Shown one piece after another: positions 7,452-14,580 of a stretch of 14,625 bases of DNA. How positions within the stretch are numbered: position 1 is the first letter of the stretch; each line of letters begins with the position of its first letter. The stretch spans positions 1 through 14,625 of the forward strand of contig JAISGE010000140.1 in assembly GCA_031263265.1 (NCBI GenBank), in the 5' to 3' direction. The translations under genes were made by a program, and so were the position numbers. The notes beneath the pieces are model-generated. The model saw only the letters and a list, made by a program, of their open reading frames with translations. It was not told where the DNA came from and made no database searches. The stretch is from Treponema sp. GTDB lineage: Bacteria; Spirochaetota; Spirochaetia; Treponematales; Breznakiellaceae.

Positions 7452-8456
7452 CTAGAAAATGATTTTCGGCCCAGTAAAGGCTTCCAGCCATACCGGAATG
7501 GTCCGTATCCCGCCATGGAAAAACATACTGAAATCCCGATACCAGCTCATATTACAATTATTACAGGGAGGCTGGTGTAACGCGGTCTCTTCCATAGTTA
7601 GGATGTTTCCCAGTACCTGGGGAAGCTGCATACAGGGACGCACATCAAAGAACCAGTCTACAAACAGTACGTGCTCCCCGCCGTAACAGAGATAGCGCGC
7701 CAAACCCGGGTCTTTCAGGTAATTGATGATATTCTGCATGGAAATAACCGAATTGATGATTTTATGCTTCCCAGACTTCTTTAACCGGATTGCTTCGGTG
7801 AGTCCCTGGATCACCTTGTCCCGGGAAAGGCTTACCCCCTCCCCGCCCAGGGGATACACTTGGGATTTGGAGAAGGTCGGGTAATTCAGGGAGATATAGG
7901 TAAAGCCCATGTTTTCTGCCCTGAGACACACCTCTTCCAGGTTATTGTAGTTATCGTTCCAGATAAGAACCGATGCCATGGTTTTGAGGGAGGTCTTATG
8001 GACCAGATCCATGGCTTTGGCCATTTCATCCATGATATGGGGAATTTGCCGGGATTCAGCCATGGTAACCGGATCTCCTGAATCAAATGAAATGCTGAGC
8101 AGGTCGCATCCTGCATCCTCAAGACGTTTCAGAATCTCATTGCGCATGAGGAGCTGCGGCGCGGCATTCAATACCGCATTGTTCATTTTTCGCTTGGTCG
8201 CCTGTTCAACAAAAGCAAGCACCTGGGGATGCAGCAATGGCTCCCCTCCGGTAATGGTCAGATGAGATACGCCGAAATCCGCCAACCGGTCAATGGCAGT
8301 AAGGGCCTTTTCTTTATCTACGAAGACTTTCGGATGCTGTTTCCATATTTCACAAAACGAACACTTTGCAATACAGGCATTAGTAATGGCAAATTCGGTG
8401 AACCGTAAGGTACCCTTCACATAATTTTTAAAAATATTCCTATTCTTCCCTCTCAT
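7452..8456 (-). CDS. Radical SAM protein with likely auxiliary Fe-S cluster
   Basis: A 334-residue radical SAM enzyme. C28-x3-C32-x2-C35 is the canonical cluster motif that binds the SAM-cleaving 4Fe-4S cluster, and TGGEP (69-73) contacts the SAM methionine. Near the C terminus, Cys257, Cys275, Cys298 and Cys301 (the last two as CNNC) are spaced as in twitch or SPASM-type auxiliary cluster domains, which suggests a second cluster. The tail SWYRDFSMFFHGG is aromatic and distinctive. The start is supported by GAGGG three bases upstream. It lies 58 nt behind the Wzi-like gene on the same strand and is probably co-transcribed, which hints at a role in envelope or surface-polymer modification. The substrate cannot be told from sequence; peptide maturation or a sugar/lipid modification are both possible. 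Confidence 0.88.
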   Translation of the reverse strand: MRGKNRNIFKNYVKGTLRFTEFAITNACIAKCSFCEIWKQHPKVFVDKEKALTAIDRLADFGVSHLTITGGEPLLHPQVLAFVEQATKRKMNNAVLNAAPQLLMRNEILKRLEDAGCDLLSISFDSGDPVTMAESRQIPHIMDEMAKAMDLVHKTSLKTMASVLIWNDNYNNLEEVCLRAENMGFTYISLNYPTFSKSQVYPLGGEGVSLSRDKVIQGLTEAIRLKKSGKHKIINSVISMQNIINYLKDPGLARYLCYGGEHVLFVDWFFDVRPCMQLPQVLGNILTMEETALHQPPCNNCNMSWYRDFSMFFHGGIRTIPVWLEAFTGPKIIF

Positions 8457-8514
8457 TTTCCCTCTTTTCCTTTACTACTCATAGCGTCTTGTTTGTATAG
8501 GGCGCGTCCTTTTA

Positions 8515-10209
8515 CTATTCTGTGTCCGGTTTGGATAGGACTTGTTTGAGCTTGGTTACCGGCCGGATGCGGGCTGAGAAACTCAGTTCAAAACCCTGTT
8601 CTAGACGGTCTTCCTCATGGCCATAATTGCTGACGATTTTGTACCCTGGCTGTAGGGAGAACTGAAGCCACTCAAGTGGCGACCAGGTCCCCAAAAGCGT
8701 GAGGGTATAGGTATAGGTCGGAATCCCCGTAGGCGGCCGTGTCACATCCATAACCGCATGGGTAGGCTGGTAAGCATCGGTATCAAAAATAGCCGTACTT
8801 GAGTTTTCCCCTTGCGCGGCAAACACCAGGGAAAACCCGCAAGACCAGACCGATCCCGGGTGAACCTGCGTCCTTTGGTACTTACCCCAGAGGGTTGCGG
8901 CGATTGAATCCGGCCCAAAAGGGGTTCCCGTCCAATACCGGACATCGATCCGGTCCATTTCTACCATCTCTTTGTAATAAGACCAGCCTTTATCTTCTTT
9001 TAGGTACATATAAGGATAGGTGTATACTCCCTCAAGCCCGAAATTCCAGTATCCCCGGGAACTGGGAAGGGAGACTTCTATACCTCCCTGAAAGGCTAAG
9101 GCGTCCGGGGTGAGGAGATCTTCCCAAAGCCTATGTTCAAGCGGTAACTGCAACTGGGTCATGGCAAAAAGACCATAAAGCCGCAGGTATTTCCACGGAT
9201 GATATTCGATTTTTGCCCCAAAAAAAGCTCCTACCCGGGATCCTTCGTCGTCCAAGTCCGGTACGCTTTCAGGATTCAAACCGGCATTGTAATCGTTGTA
9301 TGTTTTCCAACCCTCATAACTGTGGAATATCATCAAAGGATTGAGATACCTCAGTTCCAAGGGGGCATTGACCATAGCTCCTTCTGCAAAGGATAGGGAA
9401 ATCCGGCGATGGGGCCGGAATTGCAAATAATGCATATAGTGGTACTTATTGACCTCGTACTGCATGACTTCCGCGGCATACCGGATAATCGGAGAGAAGA
9501 AGGAGAGCTGCGCGTAATTGACCCGTTCCAGGTATTCAGAGAGGATGATGCTGCCGGTCCTGGTTCTGCCGAAAAAATCATCCCCAATCCCTATGGATAG
9601 ATGTACCCCTGAAGCCTTACCAAAAGGAACGCCCATGCTGAGGTAGGCCCGTTTTGGAATATGCAAATCCGCCTGGGAAGCCATATCCCAGGGAATATTG
9701 ATATAATTTTCATGCAGGGATGCGGCATATTCATTTTGGCCAAAATAGGGATCCATTTCCGCGGTAATATACGAACCTAAGGAAATACTCACGGGAAGCA
9801 TAAAAAAAGCACGCCGTTGGTGGTAATTGTAGAGCCAGTCCAGTGCAGGATTGGTCTTGACATACAGTTCCGGCTGTACAAGGCCGTCAATCTCCGCCTG
9901 GATCCCGTCCGCTTGTACGGTATACCCTGGAGACCCTTGCAGGTAATCGGTAATACGGTCATAGAGGATCTGGCCGCTGGGAGAAAGGGCTTCCTCGTTG
10001 ATGGCTTGGAGTAAGAAGCGCATCTGCCCAACCGTCAGGGAAGAGTCCATAAAAAACACGATCCCCTGTTCTTGGGAAAGGATCCCCAAGGCTTCATAGA
10101 CCCATTCTCCAGGATATACGATCTTCTGGTCTGGCAGGGCCTTAAGCTCAGCCCCACCCCATACCAAAAGAACGATCCCAAGAATTTTAGCTATGCTCCG
10201 GGTATTCAT
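8515..10209 (-). CDS. Wzi-like outer-membrane beta-barrel protein
   Basis: A 564-residue exported protein. Residues 1 to about 25 are a signal peptide with a cleavage site near LKA/LP. A helical unit follows (residues 30-110), then a long region of alternating aromatic strands that fits a transmembrane barrel. The segment GIGDDFFGRTRTGSIILSE and the later LELRYLNPLMIFHSYE resemble the conserved parts of the capsule-assembly Wzi family, which anchors surface polysaccharide in the outer membrane. The C terminus (KLKQVLSKPDTE) lacks the usual terminal aromatic beta-signal, so the last strand must end about 18 residues earlier. The start ATG is preceded by GGCGGA. The gene is divergent from a second Wzi-like gene 125 bp away and is followed by the radical SAM gene. 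Treponemes are not classically encapsulated, so the ligand is uncertain. Confidence 0.72.
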   Translation of the reverse strand: MNTRSIAKILGIVLLVWGGAELKALPDQKIVYPGEWVYEALGILSQEQGIVFFMDSSLTVGQMRFLLQAINEEALSPSGQILYDRITDYLQGSPGYTVQADGIQAEIDGLVQPELYVKTNPALDWLYNYHQRRAFFMLPVSISLGSYITAEMDPYFGQNEYAASLHENYINIPWDMASQADLHIPKRAYLSMGVPFGKASGVHLSIGIGDDFFGRTRTGSIILSEYLERVNYAQLSFFSPIIRYAAEVMQYEVNKYHYMHYLQFRPHRRISLSFAEGAMVNAPLELRYLNPLMIFHSYEGWKTYNDYNAGLNPESVPDLDDEGSRVGAFFGAKIEYHPWKYLRLYGLFAMTQLQLPLEHRLWEDLLTPDALAFQGGIEVSLPSSRGYWNFGLEGVYTYPYMYLKEDKGWSYYKEMVEMDRIDVRYWTGTPFGPDSIAATLWGKYQRTQVHPGSVWSCGFSLVFAAQGENSSTAIFDTDAYQPTHAVMDVTRPPTGIPTYTYTLTLLGTWSPLEWLQFSLQPGYKIVSNYGHEEDRLEQGFELSFSARIRPVTKLKQVLSKPDTE

Positions 10210-10234
10210 AGGATCCGCCAGATTGTACGGATTC

Positions 10235-10263
10235 TTGATCTTTTCTTTTTCGCCATATAGTAT
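10235..10263 (+). promoter_or_regulatory. Putative sigma-70 promoter for the plus-strand Wzi-like gene
   Basis: TTGATC at 10235-10240 and TAGTAT at 10258-10263 are 17 bp apart; each matches four of six consensus positions, and the overlapping TATAGT matches five. Transcription would start near 10270 and leave a leader of about 65 nt containing an inverted repeat. Confidence 0.45.
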
Positions 10264-10268
10264 ACCTT

Positions 10269-10297
10269 ATCGTAATGAAGGGGGCGCTAAGGGTCAA
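10269..10297 (-). promoter_or_regulatory. Putative sigma-70 promoter for the minus-strand Wzi-like gene
   Basis: Read on the minus strand, TTGACC (10297-10292) and TACGAT (10274-10269) are separated by exactly 17 bp, five and four matches to consensus. It would drive the Wzi-like/radical SAM pair. It lies close to the opposing promoter at 10235-10263, so the two polymerases would start back to back within about 30 bp. Confidence 0.4.
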
Positions 10298-10312
10298 TAT
10301 CCGATGCCCCCT
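10279..10312 (+). repeat. GC-rich inverted repeat in the leader of the second Wzi-like gene
   Basis: AGGGGGC at 10279-10285 and GCCCCCT at 10306-10312 are perfect reverse complements with a 20-base loop, ending 22 bases before the ATG at 10335. It falls between the divergent genes and would lie in the untranslated leader of the plus-strand message. It could form a hairpin or serve as a binding site. No T-run follows, so it is not a terminator. Confidence 0.4.
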
Positions 10313-10334
10313 ATAGATGTCTGGGAGGGAAGGC

Positions 10335-12188
10335 ATGAAAAAATGGTATGGATTTTTGAGTATGGCTTTGGTTTTTGTAACAGGGGTGTCTGCTCAGACC
10401 CATGTATCGGTACCGCTGGATCATCCGGTATATTATCTTCTTGAACAAGCCTCGCTGCGGGGTTTATGCGATCCCCTTCCTGCAGTAAAACCCTATTCCC
10501 AAAAGCGTATCTTGGAGGCCATTACTGAGATCCTCAGTACCGAAACCCTGAGCCTCACCGAACGGCGTATCTTGGAAAAGGTAAAACAGGATTTTGAAAA
10601 AAAGCCTCAAGGACTTGATTGGCAGCGAGGGGCCTATTATTTCGATATCCCTACCAAAAAAGGCATTCGGTTTGCCGGGAATCTCGGGGTGGGTTTACGT
10701 TTAGGCTTTGCAGGAGCATATTATTCTTCAGAGGATATGGTATGGGGTACTGATTCGTGGATTACCGGGTATACCAATGGTGATATAGGGGATCATTTTT
10801 CCTATAACTTTACCATTTCAGGAGGTTTCTTACGGAGTCCCCGTACTGAGCTAGGCTCCTATTATTCCTATTATCCAACATTTGAAGGGGACGAAGTTCA
10901 TACCAACATTGAAATTCCTATCTATAGTCAACCTGAAGCCTTCTTTCCCTATACGTATCGAAAAGGTTGGGACGGCTTTCTCTTTAGTCCGGGGAGTATT
11001 AGCGCAGGGGGTATGAAAAACTGGCCCCAGGATATTTCCATAGGCCCGAGCCTTATATCCGAATTATCCGGGGAACTTTTTGGGGAAACCTTGCGCTACC
11101 GTTTTGGCCGGTTCAGGCGGGAATGGGCAGGTATGTCAGAGGGTAGCAGCTTAGTGTTTAATGGGTCGGCCCAGCCTTTTTTAGCCCTGGAAGGAACCTT
11201 CAACCCGGTTCCCTGGTTTGCCTTCTCTGCCTTAACCGGGGTGCTTGAATATTACAATGCCCAGGGCATAACCGAATCTGCCCGGACCAGCCAGAACGCC
11301 TTTTCCATAGAACAGCTTGAATTCAACTACAAGCAGTATCTGCATTTTGATGTGGGCAGTACGGCTGTATGGCCCAAGCGCTTTGAACTAGGATACCCCT
11401 TTCCTATCAATAACAACTTCATGTATCAAAATAACATCGGAGACTTTGACAACATGGGACTTTTTGTTAATGTGAAGGCCCAATATCCTGGTATTGCCGG
11501 GCTATGGTTCTCGTTTTTTGCCGATGAAATAGAAGTTTCCAGCGTTACAAGACTGTTTGAGCTTGACCGGCACATGTTCGCGTTACAGGCAGGGGCCAAA
11601 GCAGCCATTCCCCTGCTCCCCTTTGGTTCGGTTACGGTCAGTTACACCAAAATCGAACCCTATTGCTACACCCATACCCGGGTTGTGGTTCCCTGGTACG
11701 GGGACGCCCCAATGGAAACCGCGTACACCAACAATGGTGAGGGTCTAGGCTCTTATTTACCCCCCAATTCCGATGAACTGCGCGTACGTCTGGAAGCTAG
11801 GCCGGCGCTCCATACCAGGGCGCATTTCCAGTATCAGATGATACGCCACGGCGCGGATCAGGGTTCCCATGCAGTAGATGGCAGTTCCTTGTTATCCGAA
11901 CTTGATCCTGAGGGGCGCAGTGAAAACCCCATACTCAGAAAATACTTTTTACACGATGGCGCGTACCAATGGCAGCATATCCTGAAAATCGGCGCGGCCC
12001 ATACCTTTGCCAATTTCACCGTACCCGTTCAACTTTTCGGCGAAACAGGGCTCGTGTTCTCTTATTTCACCGATATAGACGGTGAGCCTAACTCAGGAAC
12101 CTCCTCCTCCTATTCGGTGGTTGATACGGCTGAATATCCCAAGTCAGTCGGGATAATCCTTACGGTAGGATTCAAGTTATTTTTCTAG
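10335..12188 (+). CDS. Second Wzi-like outer-membrane beta-barrel protein
   Basis: A 617-residue exported barrel protein. The signal peptide is clear (MKKWYGFLSMALVFVTGVSA, cleaved before QTH). Residues 22-90 contain the Wzi-type N-terminal helical module (VPLDHPVYYLLEQASLRGL, then KPYSQKRILEAI). The rest alternates strands and turns; the segment near NNGEGLGSYLPPNSDELRV resembles the conserved late motif of Wzi-family proteins. It ends in GFKLFF, a good C-terminal beta-signal for outer-membrane insertion. The start at 10335 is chosen over the in-frame ATG at 10317 because of a strong GGGAGGGAAGG element and because only this start gives a clean signal peptide. It is divergent from the other Wzi-like gene, and its 3' end overlaps the thiamine kinase gene by 17 nt tail to tail. 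The function is inferred from family resemblance. Confidence 0.75.
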   Translation: MKKWYGFLSMALVFVTGVSAQTHVSVPLDHPVYYLLEQASLRGLCDPLPAVKPYSQKRILEAITEILSTETLSLTERRILEKVKQDFEKKPQGLDWQRGAYYFDIPTKKGIRFAGNLGVGLRLGFAGAYYSSEDMVWGTDSWITGYTNGDIGDHFSYNFTISGGFLRSPRTELGSYYSYYPTFEGDEVHTNIEIPIYSQPEAFFPYTYRKGWDGFLFSPGSISAGGMKNWPQDISIGPSLISELSGELFGETLRYRFGRFRREWAGMSEGSSLVFNGSAQPFLALEGTFNPVPWFAFSALTGVLEYYNAQGITESARTSQNAFSIEQLEFNYKQYLHFDVGSTAVWPKRFELGYPFPINNNFMYQNNIGDFDNMGLFVNVKAQYPGIAGLWFSFFADEIEVSSVTRLFELDRHMFALQAGAKAAIPLLPFGSVTVSYTKIEPYCYTHTRVVVPWYGDAPMETAYTNNGEGLGSYLPPNSDELRVRLEARPALHTRAHFQYQMIRHGADQGSHAVDGSSLLSELDPEGRSENPILRKYFLHDGAYQWQHILKIGAAHTFANFTVPVQLFGETGLVFSYFTDIDGEPNSGTSSSYSVVDTAEYPKSVGIILTVGFKLFF

Positions 12189-12831
12189 CCGGGCTTGTAG
12201 AAATAGGTGCGTGGGGCAGGATCACCAAAAAGCGTCCCTGTTCTGCAAAAAGGGAAAAAGCAGCGTCTAAAAGTACGTTACTCAGTCCAAAAAAACCCCG
12301 ATCCCAGGGTAAACCCTCAAGGGGCCACTTGAGCCCCTGGCTCTGTAGTTCCCAAGGCCCTTCACCCAGGGGAAAAAGCGAAAGAAGCGCCCCTGGATAG
12401 AGGCTTTGGCTTAAATGTTCCTGCTCATTGAGGCAATGTATATCCTCCCCGGCAGTAAACCAACGGCGGGGACGAGGTTCCCGTTCAAAGAGACAGCGCA
12501 GCGCGAAGAGGTGATCCAGCCTCCCGCCGCCGCCGCCGATAAGCCAGGTCTCATCACAGCCTTTTTCCCAGAGGAGCTGCAGGGCCAATTCCGTATCGGT
12601 AAAGTCCTTATCTGGGGGATAGCGCCGTATCCGGTCAGGAGAATACGCTTCAAGCCGCAGAAGCTCGTCCAGGGAATCCATGTCTCCCACAATCCAATCC
12701 GGCCTTAGTCCTGCCTGCTCGGCCAAGATAAGCCCAGAATCCGCAGCCACAAGCAAATCCGCTCCCCGCACCAGATCCCGGCACTGCTCAGGTGCTGGGC
12801 CTGCTCCCCCTATAAACGCGACACCTCGCAT
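12172..12831 (-). CDS. Thiamine pyrophosphokinase
   Basis: A 219-residue cytoplasmic enzyme that converts thiamine and ATP to thiamine pyrophosphate and AMP, the last step in cofactor salvage. Family signatures appear in order: AADSGL (29-34), GDMDS (49-53, metal and substrate aspartates), KDFTDTE (75-81) and GGGGGRLDH (99-107). The length matches the family. The start at 12831 follows GGGAGG with seven bases of spacing. The C-terminal part has the usual thiamine-binding beta domain, although the sequence there is divergent and rich in Leu and Phe. The gene is divergent from the CCA enzyme gene with overlapping promoters, and its 3' end overlaps the convergent Wzi-like gene. No TPP riboswitch was recognised in its short leader. 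Confidence 0.92.
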   Translation of the reverse strand: MRGVAFIGGAGPAPEQCRDLVRGADLLVAADSGLILAEQAGLRPDWIVGDMDSLDELLRLEAYSPDRIRRYPPDKDFTDTELALQLLWEKGCDETWLIGGGGGRLDHLFALRCLFEREPRPRRWFTAGEDIHCLNEQEHLSQSLYPGALLSLFPLGEGPWELQSQGLKWPLEGLPWDRGFFGLSNVLLDAAFSLFAEQGRFLVILPHAPISTSPARKIT

Positions 12832-12845
12832 ACCTTAGCCTCCCT

Positions 12846-12874
12846 TTGCCAGAATAGGCTCAGTATAGTATAGT
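12846..12874 (+). promoter_or_regulatory. Sigma-70 promoter of the CCA enzyme gene, predicted leaderless
   Basis: TTGCCA (12846-12851) and TATAGT (12869-12874) each match consensus at five of six positions, with an ideal 17-bp spacer. The -10 ends eight bases before the ATG at 12883, so transcription should begin at or within a few bases of the start codon. Confidence 0.6.
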
Positions 12875-12890
12875 GTCTTTTGATGGGCAA
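12862..12890 (-). promoter_or_regulatory. Overlapping opposing promoter of thiamine pyrophosphokinase
   Basis: On the minus strand TTGCCC (12890-12885) and TATACT (12867-12862) are 17 bp apart, four and five consensus matches. The -10 uses the complementary strand of the same TATAGTATAGT tract as the opposing promoter, and the -35 lies over the CCA gene's first codons. Transcription would start near 12855, ahead of the GGGAGG ribosome site. Confidence 0.5.
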
Positions 12891-14238
12891 GTTTGTTATT
12901 CACCCGATATTACAAGAAATCGCGGGTATATTTATCCGGCATGGGAAACAGGTGTTTCTGGTGGGCGGCGCGGTCCGGGATATCCTCAGGGGCGAAAAGG
13001 CACAGGACTGGGATCTGGCCACCGATGCCCTGCCCCAGGAAGTGATTTCCCTCTTCCCCCGCGTCATCCCCACCGGTATCAAGCATGGAACTGTTACGGT
13101 GCATTTTAAGGGCCGTTCCTTGGAGGTAACCACCTATCGTACCGAATCAGGGTACCATGACGGCCGCCGACCGGATCAGGTTACTTATACGTCCCGTATT
13201 GAAGAAGATTTATCCCGTCGGGATTTCACCATGAACGCCATTGCCCTCCCCCTGCCTCAGGGGCCGCTAGTGGATCCTTTCAACGGCATTGCCGACATAC
13301 GGAGCAAGCTCATCCGCTGCGTGGGGAATCCCCAAGCGCGGTTTGCCGAGGATGGGCTTAGGCCGGTACGGGCAGTCCGGTTTGCAGCCCAGATGGGATT
13401 TGAGGTGGAGGCTGCAAGCCTTGCCGCGATTCCGCAGGCCCTGCATACCACGGCCAAGGTGTCCCCGGAACGGATCCGGGATGAACTGGATAAGATCCTT
13501 GCCGCTCCCCAGCCCTCCCGGGCGTTTTTACTCATGGAAAAGACCGGACTTCTGGAACTCCTCCTTCCCGAATTAGCCTTGTGCCGGAACATTGAGCAAA
13601 AGGGCTTTCACCGGTTTGATGTGCTGGATCATTGTCTTTTGGCTTGTGATGCTGCCGCCCAAGAACAGGCCCCTAGTCTGGTACGGGCTGCAGCGCTCCT
13701 CCATGATATTGGAAAACCGGCAACCCGCGCCCGGGATCCTTTGGGGGTATGGACGTTTTACCAGCACGAGCAGGTCTCTGCCGCACTGAGCCGGGAACTG
13801 CTGAGCCGTCTCCGCTATCCCCATGGGGTAATCGAAGACACGGTTCATTTGATTAGAGAACACATGTTCCATTATGAAGCAAACTGGACTGATGGGGCGG
13901 TACGGCGCTTCATCATCCGGGTAGGGGAAGAAAACCTCAGCAATCTGTACCAACTCAGAAGAGCCGATGCCTATGCAACTGTCGGTAAAGCGCTTCCCCG
14001 GGATTTCCTTTTGCCTTTGATCCGCCGGGTTGATGAAGTATTAGCCAAAAGCCGGGCTTTATCGCTCAAGGATTTACCGGTTTCAGGAAAAGACCTGAGC
14101 GTCATCGGGATCAAACCAGGGCCTCTTATGGGCATAATCCTTTCCCAGCTTCTGGAAGCGGTAGTGGAAGACCCGGCCCTTAATAACAAAGAAACATTAT
14201 TGGAAATAGCCGGAAACCTTAACCAGCGCTACGCTTAA
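12883..14238 (+). CDS. cca: CCA-adding tRNA nucleotidyltransferase (class II, with HD domain)
   Basis: A 451-residue class II nucleotidyltransferase that adds or repairs the 3' CCA of tRNAs from CTP and ATP. The head domain has LVGGAVRD (26-33), D42-W-D44 as the metal-binding carboxylates, RRDFTMNA, and the EDGLRPVRAVRF helix equivalent to the template motif EDxxRxxR. An HD domain follows, with LLHDIGK (H274-D275), often linked to phosphohydrolase activity. ATG 12883 is preferred over a TTG one codon upstream; neither has a Shine-Dalgarno sequence, and a strong promoter ends eight bases before the ATG, so the message looks leaderless. Two serine tRNA genes downstream lack a properly placed CCA, which fits the enzyme's role. 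CC-adding-only or poly(A) polymerase variants cannot be fully excluded from sequence. Confidence 0.92.
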   Translation: MGKFVIHPILQEIAGIFIRHGKQVFLVGGAVRDILRGEKAQDWDLATDALPQEVISLFPRVIPTGIKHGTVTVHFKGRSLEVTTYRTESGYHDGRRPDQVTYTSRIEEDLSRRDFTMNAIALPLPQGPLVDPFNGIADIRSKLIRCVGNPQARFAEDGLRPVRAVRFAAQMGFEVEAASLAAIPQALHTTAKVSPERIRDELDKILAAPQPSRAFLLMEKTGLLELLLPELALCRNIEQKGFHRFDVLDHCLLACDAAAQEQAPSLVRAAALLHDIGKPATRARDPLGVWTFYQHEQVSAALSRELLSRLRYPHGVIEDTVHLIREHMFHYEANWTDGAVRRFIIRVGEENLSNLYQLRRADAYATVGKALPRDFLLPLIRRVDEVLAKSRALSLKDLPVSGKDLSVIGIKPGPLMGIILSQLLEAVVEDPALNNKETLLEIAGNLNQRYA

Positions 14239-14267
14239 ATCGTCAATTTTTACACTTCTATGATTTA

Positions 14268-14354
14268 CGGAGAGAGAGGGATTTGAACCCTCGGTACCCT
14301 TCCGGGTACACACGACTTCCAATCGTGCACCTTCGACCGCTCGGTCATCTCTCC
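14268..14354 (-). tRNA. tRNA-Ser (anticodon GGA)
   Basis: An 87-nt class II tRNA. The acceptor stem GGAGAGA pairs with TCTCTCC and the discriminator is G, as usual for serine. The anticodon stem CACGA/TCGTG encloses loop TTGGAAG with anticodon GGA (plus-strand 14318-14320), reading UCC and UCU. The long variable arm (GTACCC/GGGTAC) and GGTTCAAATCC T-arm are clear. The 3' flank continues TAA, so CCA is not encoded. Confidence 0.95.
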
Positions 14355-14364
14355 AATAGGTGGC

Positions 14365-14451
14365 CGGAGAGAGAGGGATTCGAACCCTCGGAACCCTAGA
14401 GGGTTCAACGGTTTTCGAGACCGCCCGATTCAACCGCTCTCGCATCTCTCC
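14365..14451 (-). tRNA. tRNA-Ser (anticodon CGA)
   Basis: An 87-nt class II tRNA with acceptor GGAGAGA/TCTCTCC and discriminator G. The anticodon stem GCGGT/ACCGT holds loop CTCGAAA, anticodon CGA (plus-strand 14415-14417), reading UCG. The variable arm pairs AACCCT with AGGGTT. The 3' flank is GCCA: a CCA is present but displaced one base from the discriminator, so it would not form a normal end. It precedes tRNA-Ser(GGA) by 10 nt and is presumably co-transcribed with it. Confidence 0.95.
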
Positions 14452-14460
14452 ATTTTTATT

Positions 14461-14490
14461 AGTATACTGAGTATTACATAAAGAAGTCAA
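14461..14490 (-). promoter_or_regulatory. Promoter of the tRNA-Ser pair
   Basis: On the minus strand TTGACT (14490-14485) and TATACT (14466-14461) are 18 bp apart, each five of six consensus matches. Transcription would start near 14454, about three bases before the tRNA-Ser(CGA) 5' end. A palindrome, GAAGTC-AA-GACTTC on the plus strand (14483-14496), overlaps the -35. Confidence 0.65.
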
Positions 14491-14539
14491 GACTTCGAAA
14501 TGCCTCAGGGTGCAATTTTTTTTTCGGGGCAAAAAGGGA

Positions 14540-14554
14540 AAGTATGATATACTT
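14540..14554 (+). promoter_or_regulatory. Palindrome over a possible -10 box of the last gene
   Basis: AAGTAT and ATACTT flank GAT as a perfect 6-bp inverted repeat. It contains TATGAT (14543-14548), a plausible -10 element; the -35 position is only a T-run (TTTTTC, 17 bp upstream). Transcription would start near 14555. Confidence 0.4.
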
Positions 14555-14556
14555 AC

Positions 14557-14579
14557 GGTATCCCAGAGGAGGGGATACC
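14557..14579 (+). promoter_or_regulatory. Leader hairpin presenting the Shine-Dalgarno in its loop
   Basis: GGTATCCC (14557-14564) and GGGATACC (14572-14579) form a perfect 8-bp stem whose 7-base loop is AGAGGAG; the AGGAGG element spans loop and stem. Only one base separates the stem from the ATG at 14581. Folding would decide how accessible the ribosome site and start codon are. Confidence 0.6.
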
Positions 14580-14580
14580 A

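Noticed and set aside
12832..12882. TPP riboswitch upstream of thiamine pyrophosphokinase
   Set aside because: The predicted leader is only about 25 nt, too short for the aptamer, and no CUGAGA-type THI-box core was seen in a fitting context.
14516..14524. Run of nine T as an intrinsic terminator
   Set aside because: The preceding bases do not form a stable GC-rich hairpin and no plus-strand gene ends there.
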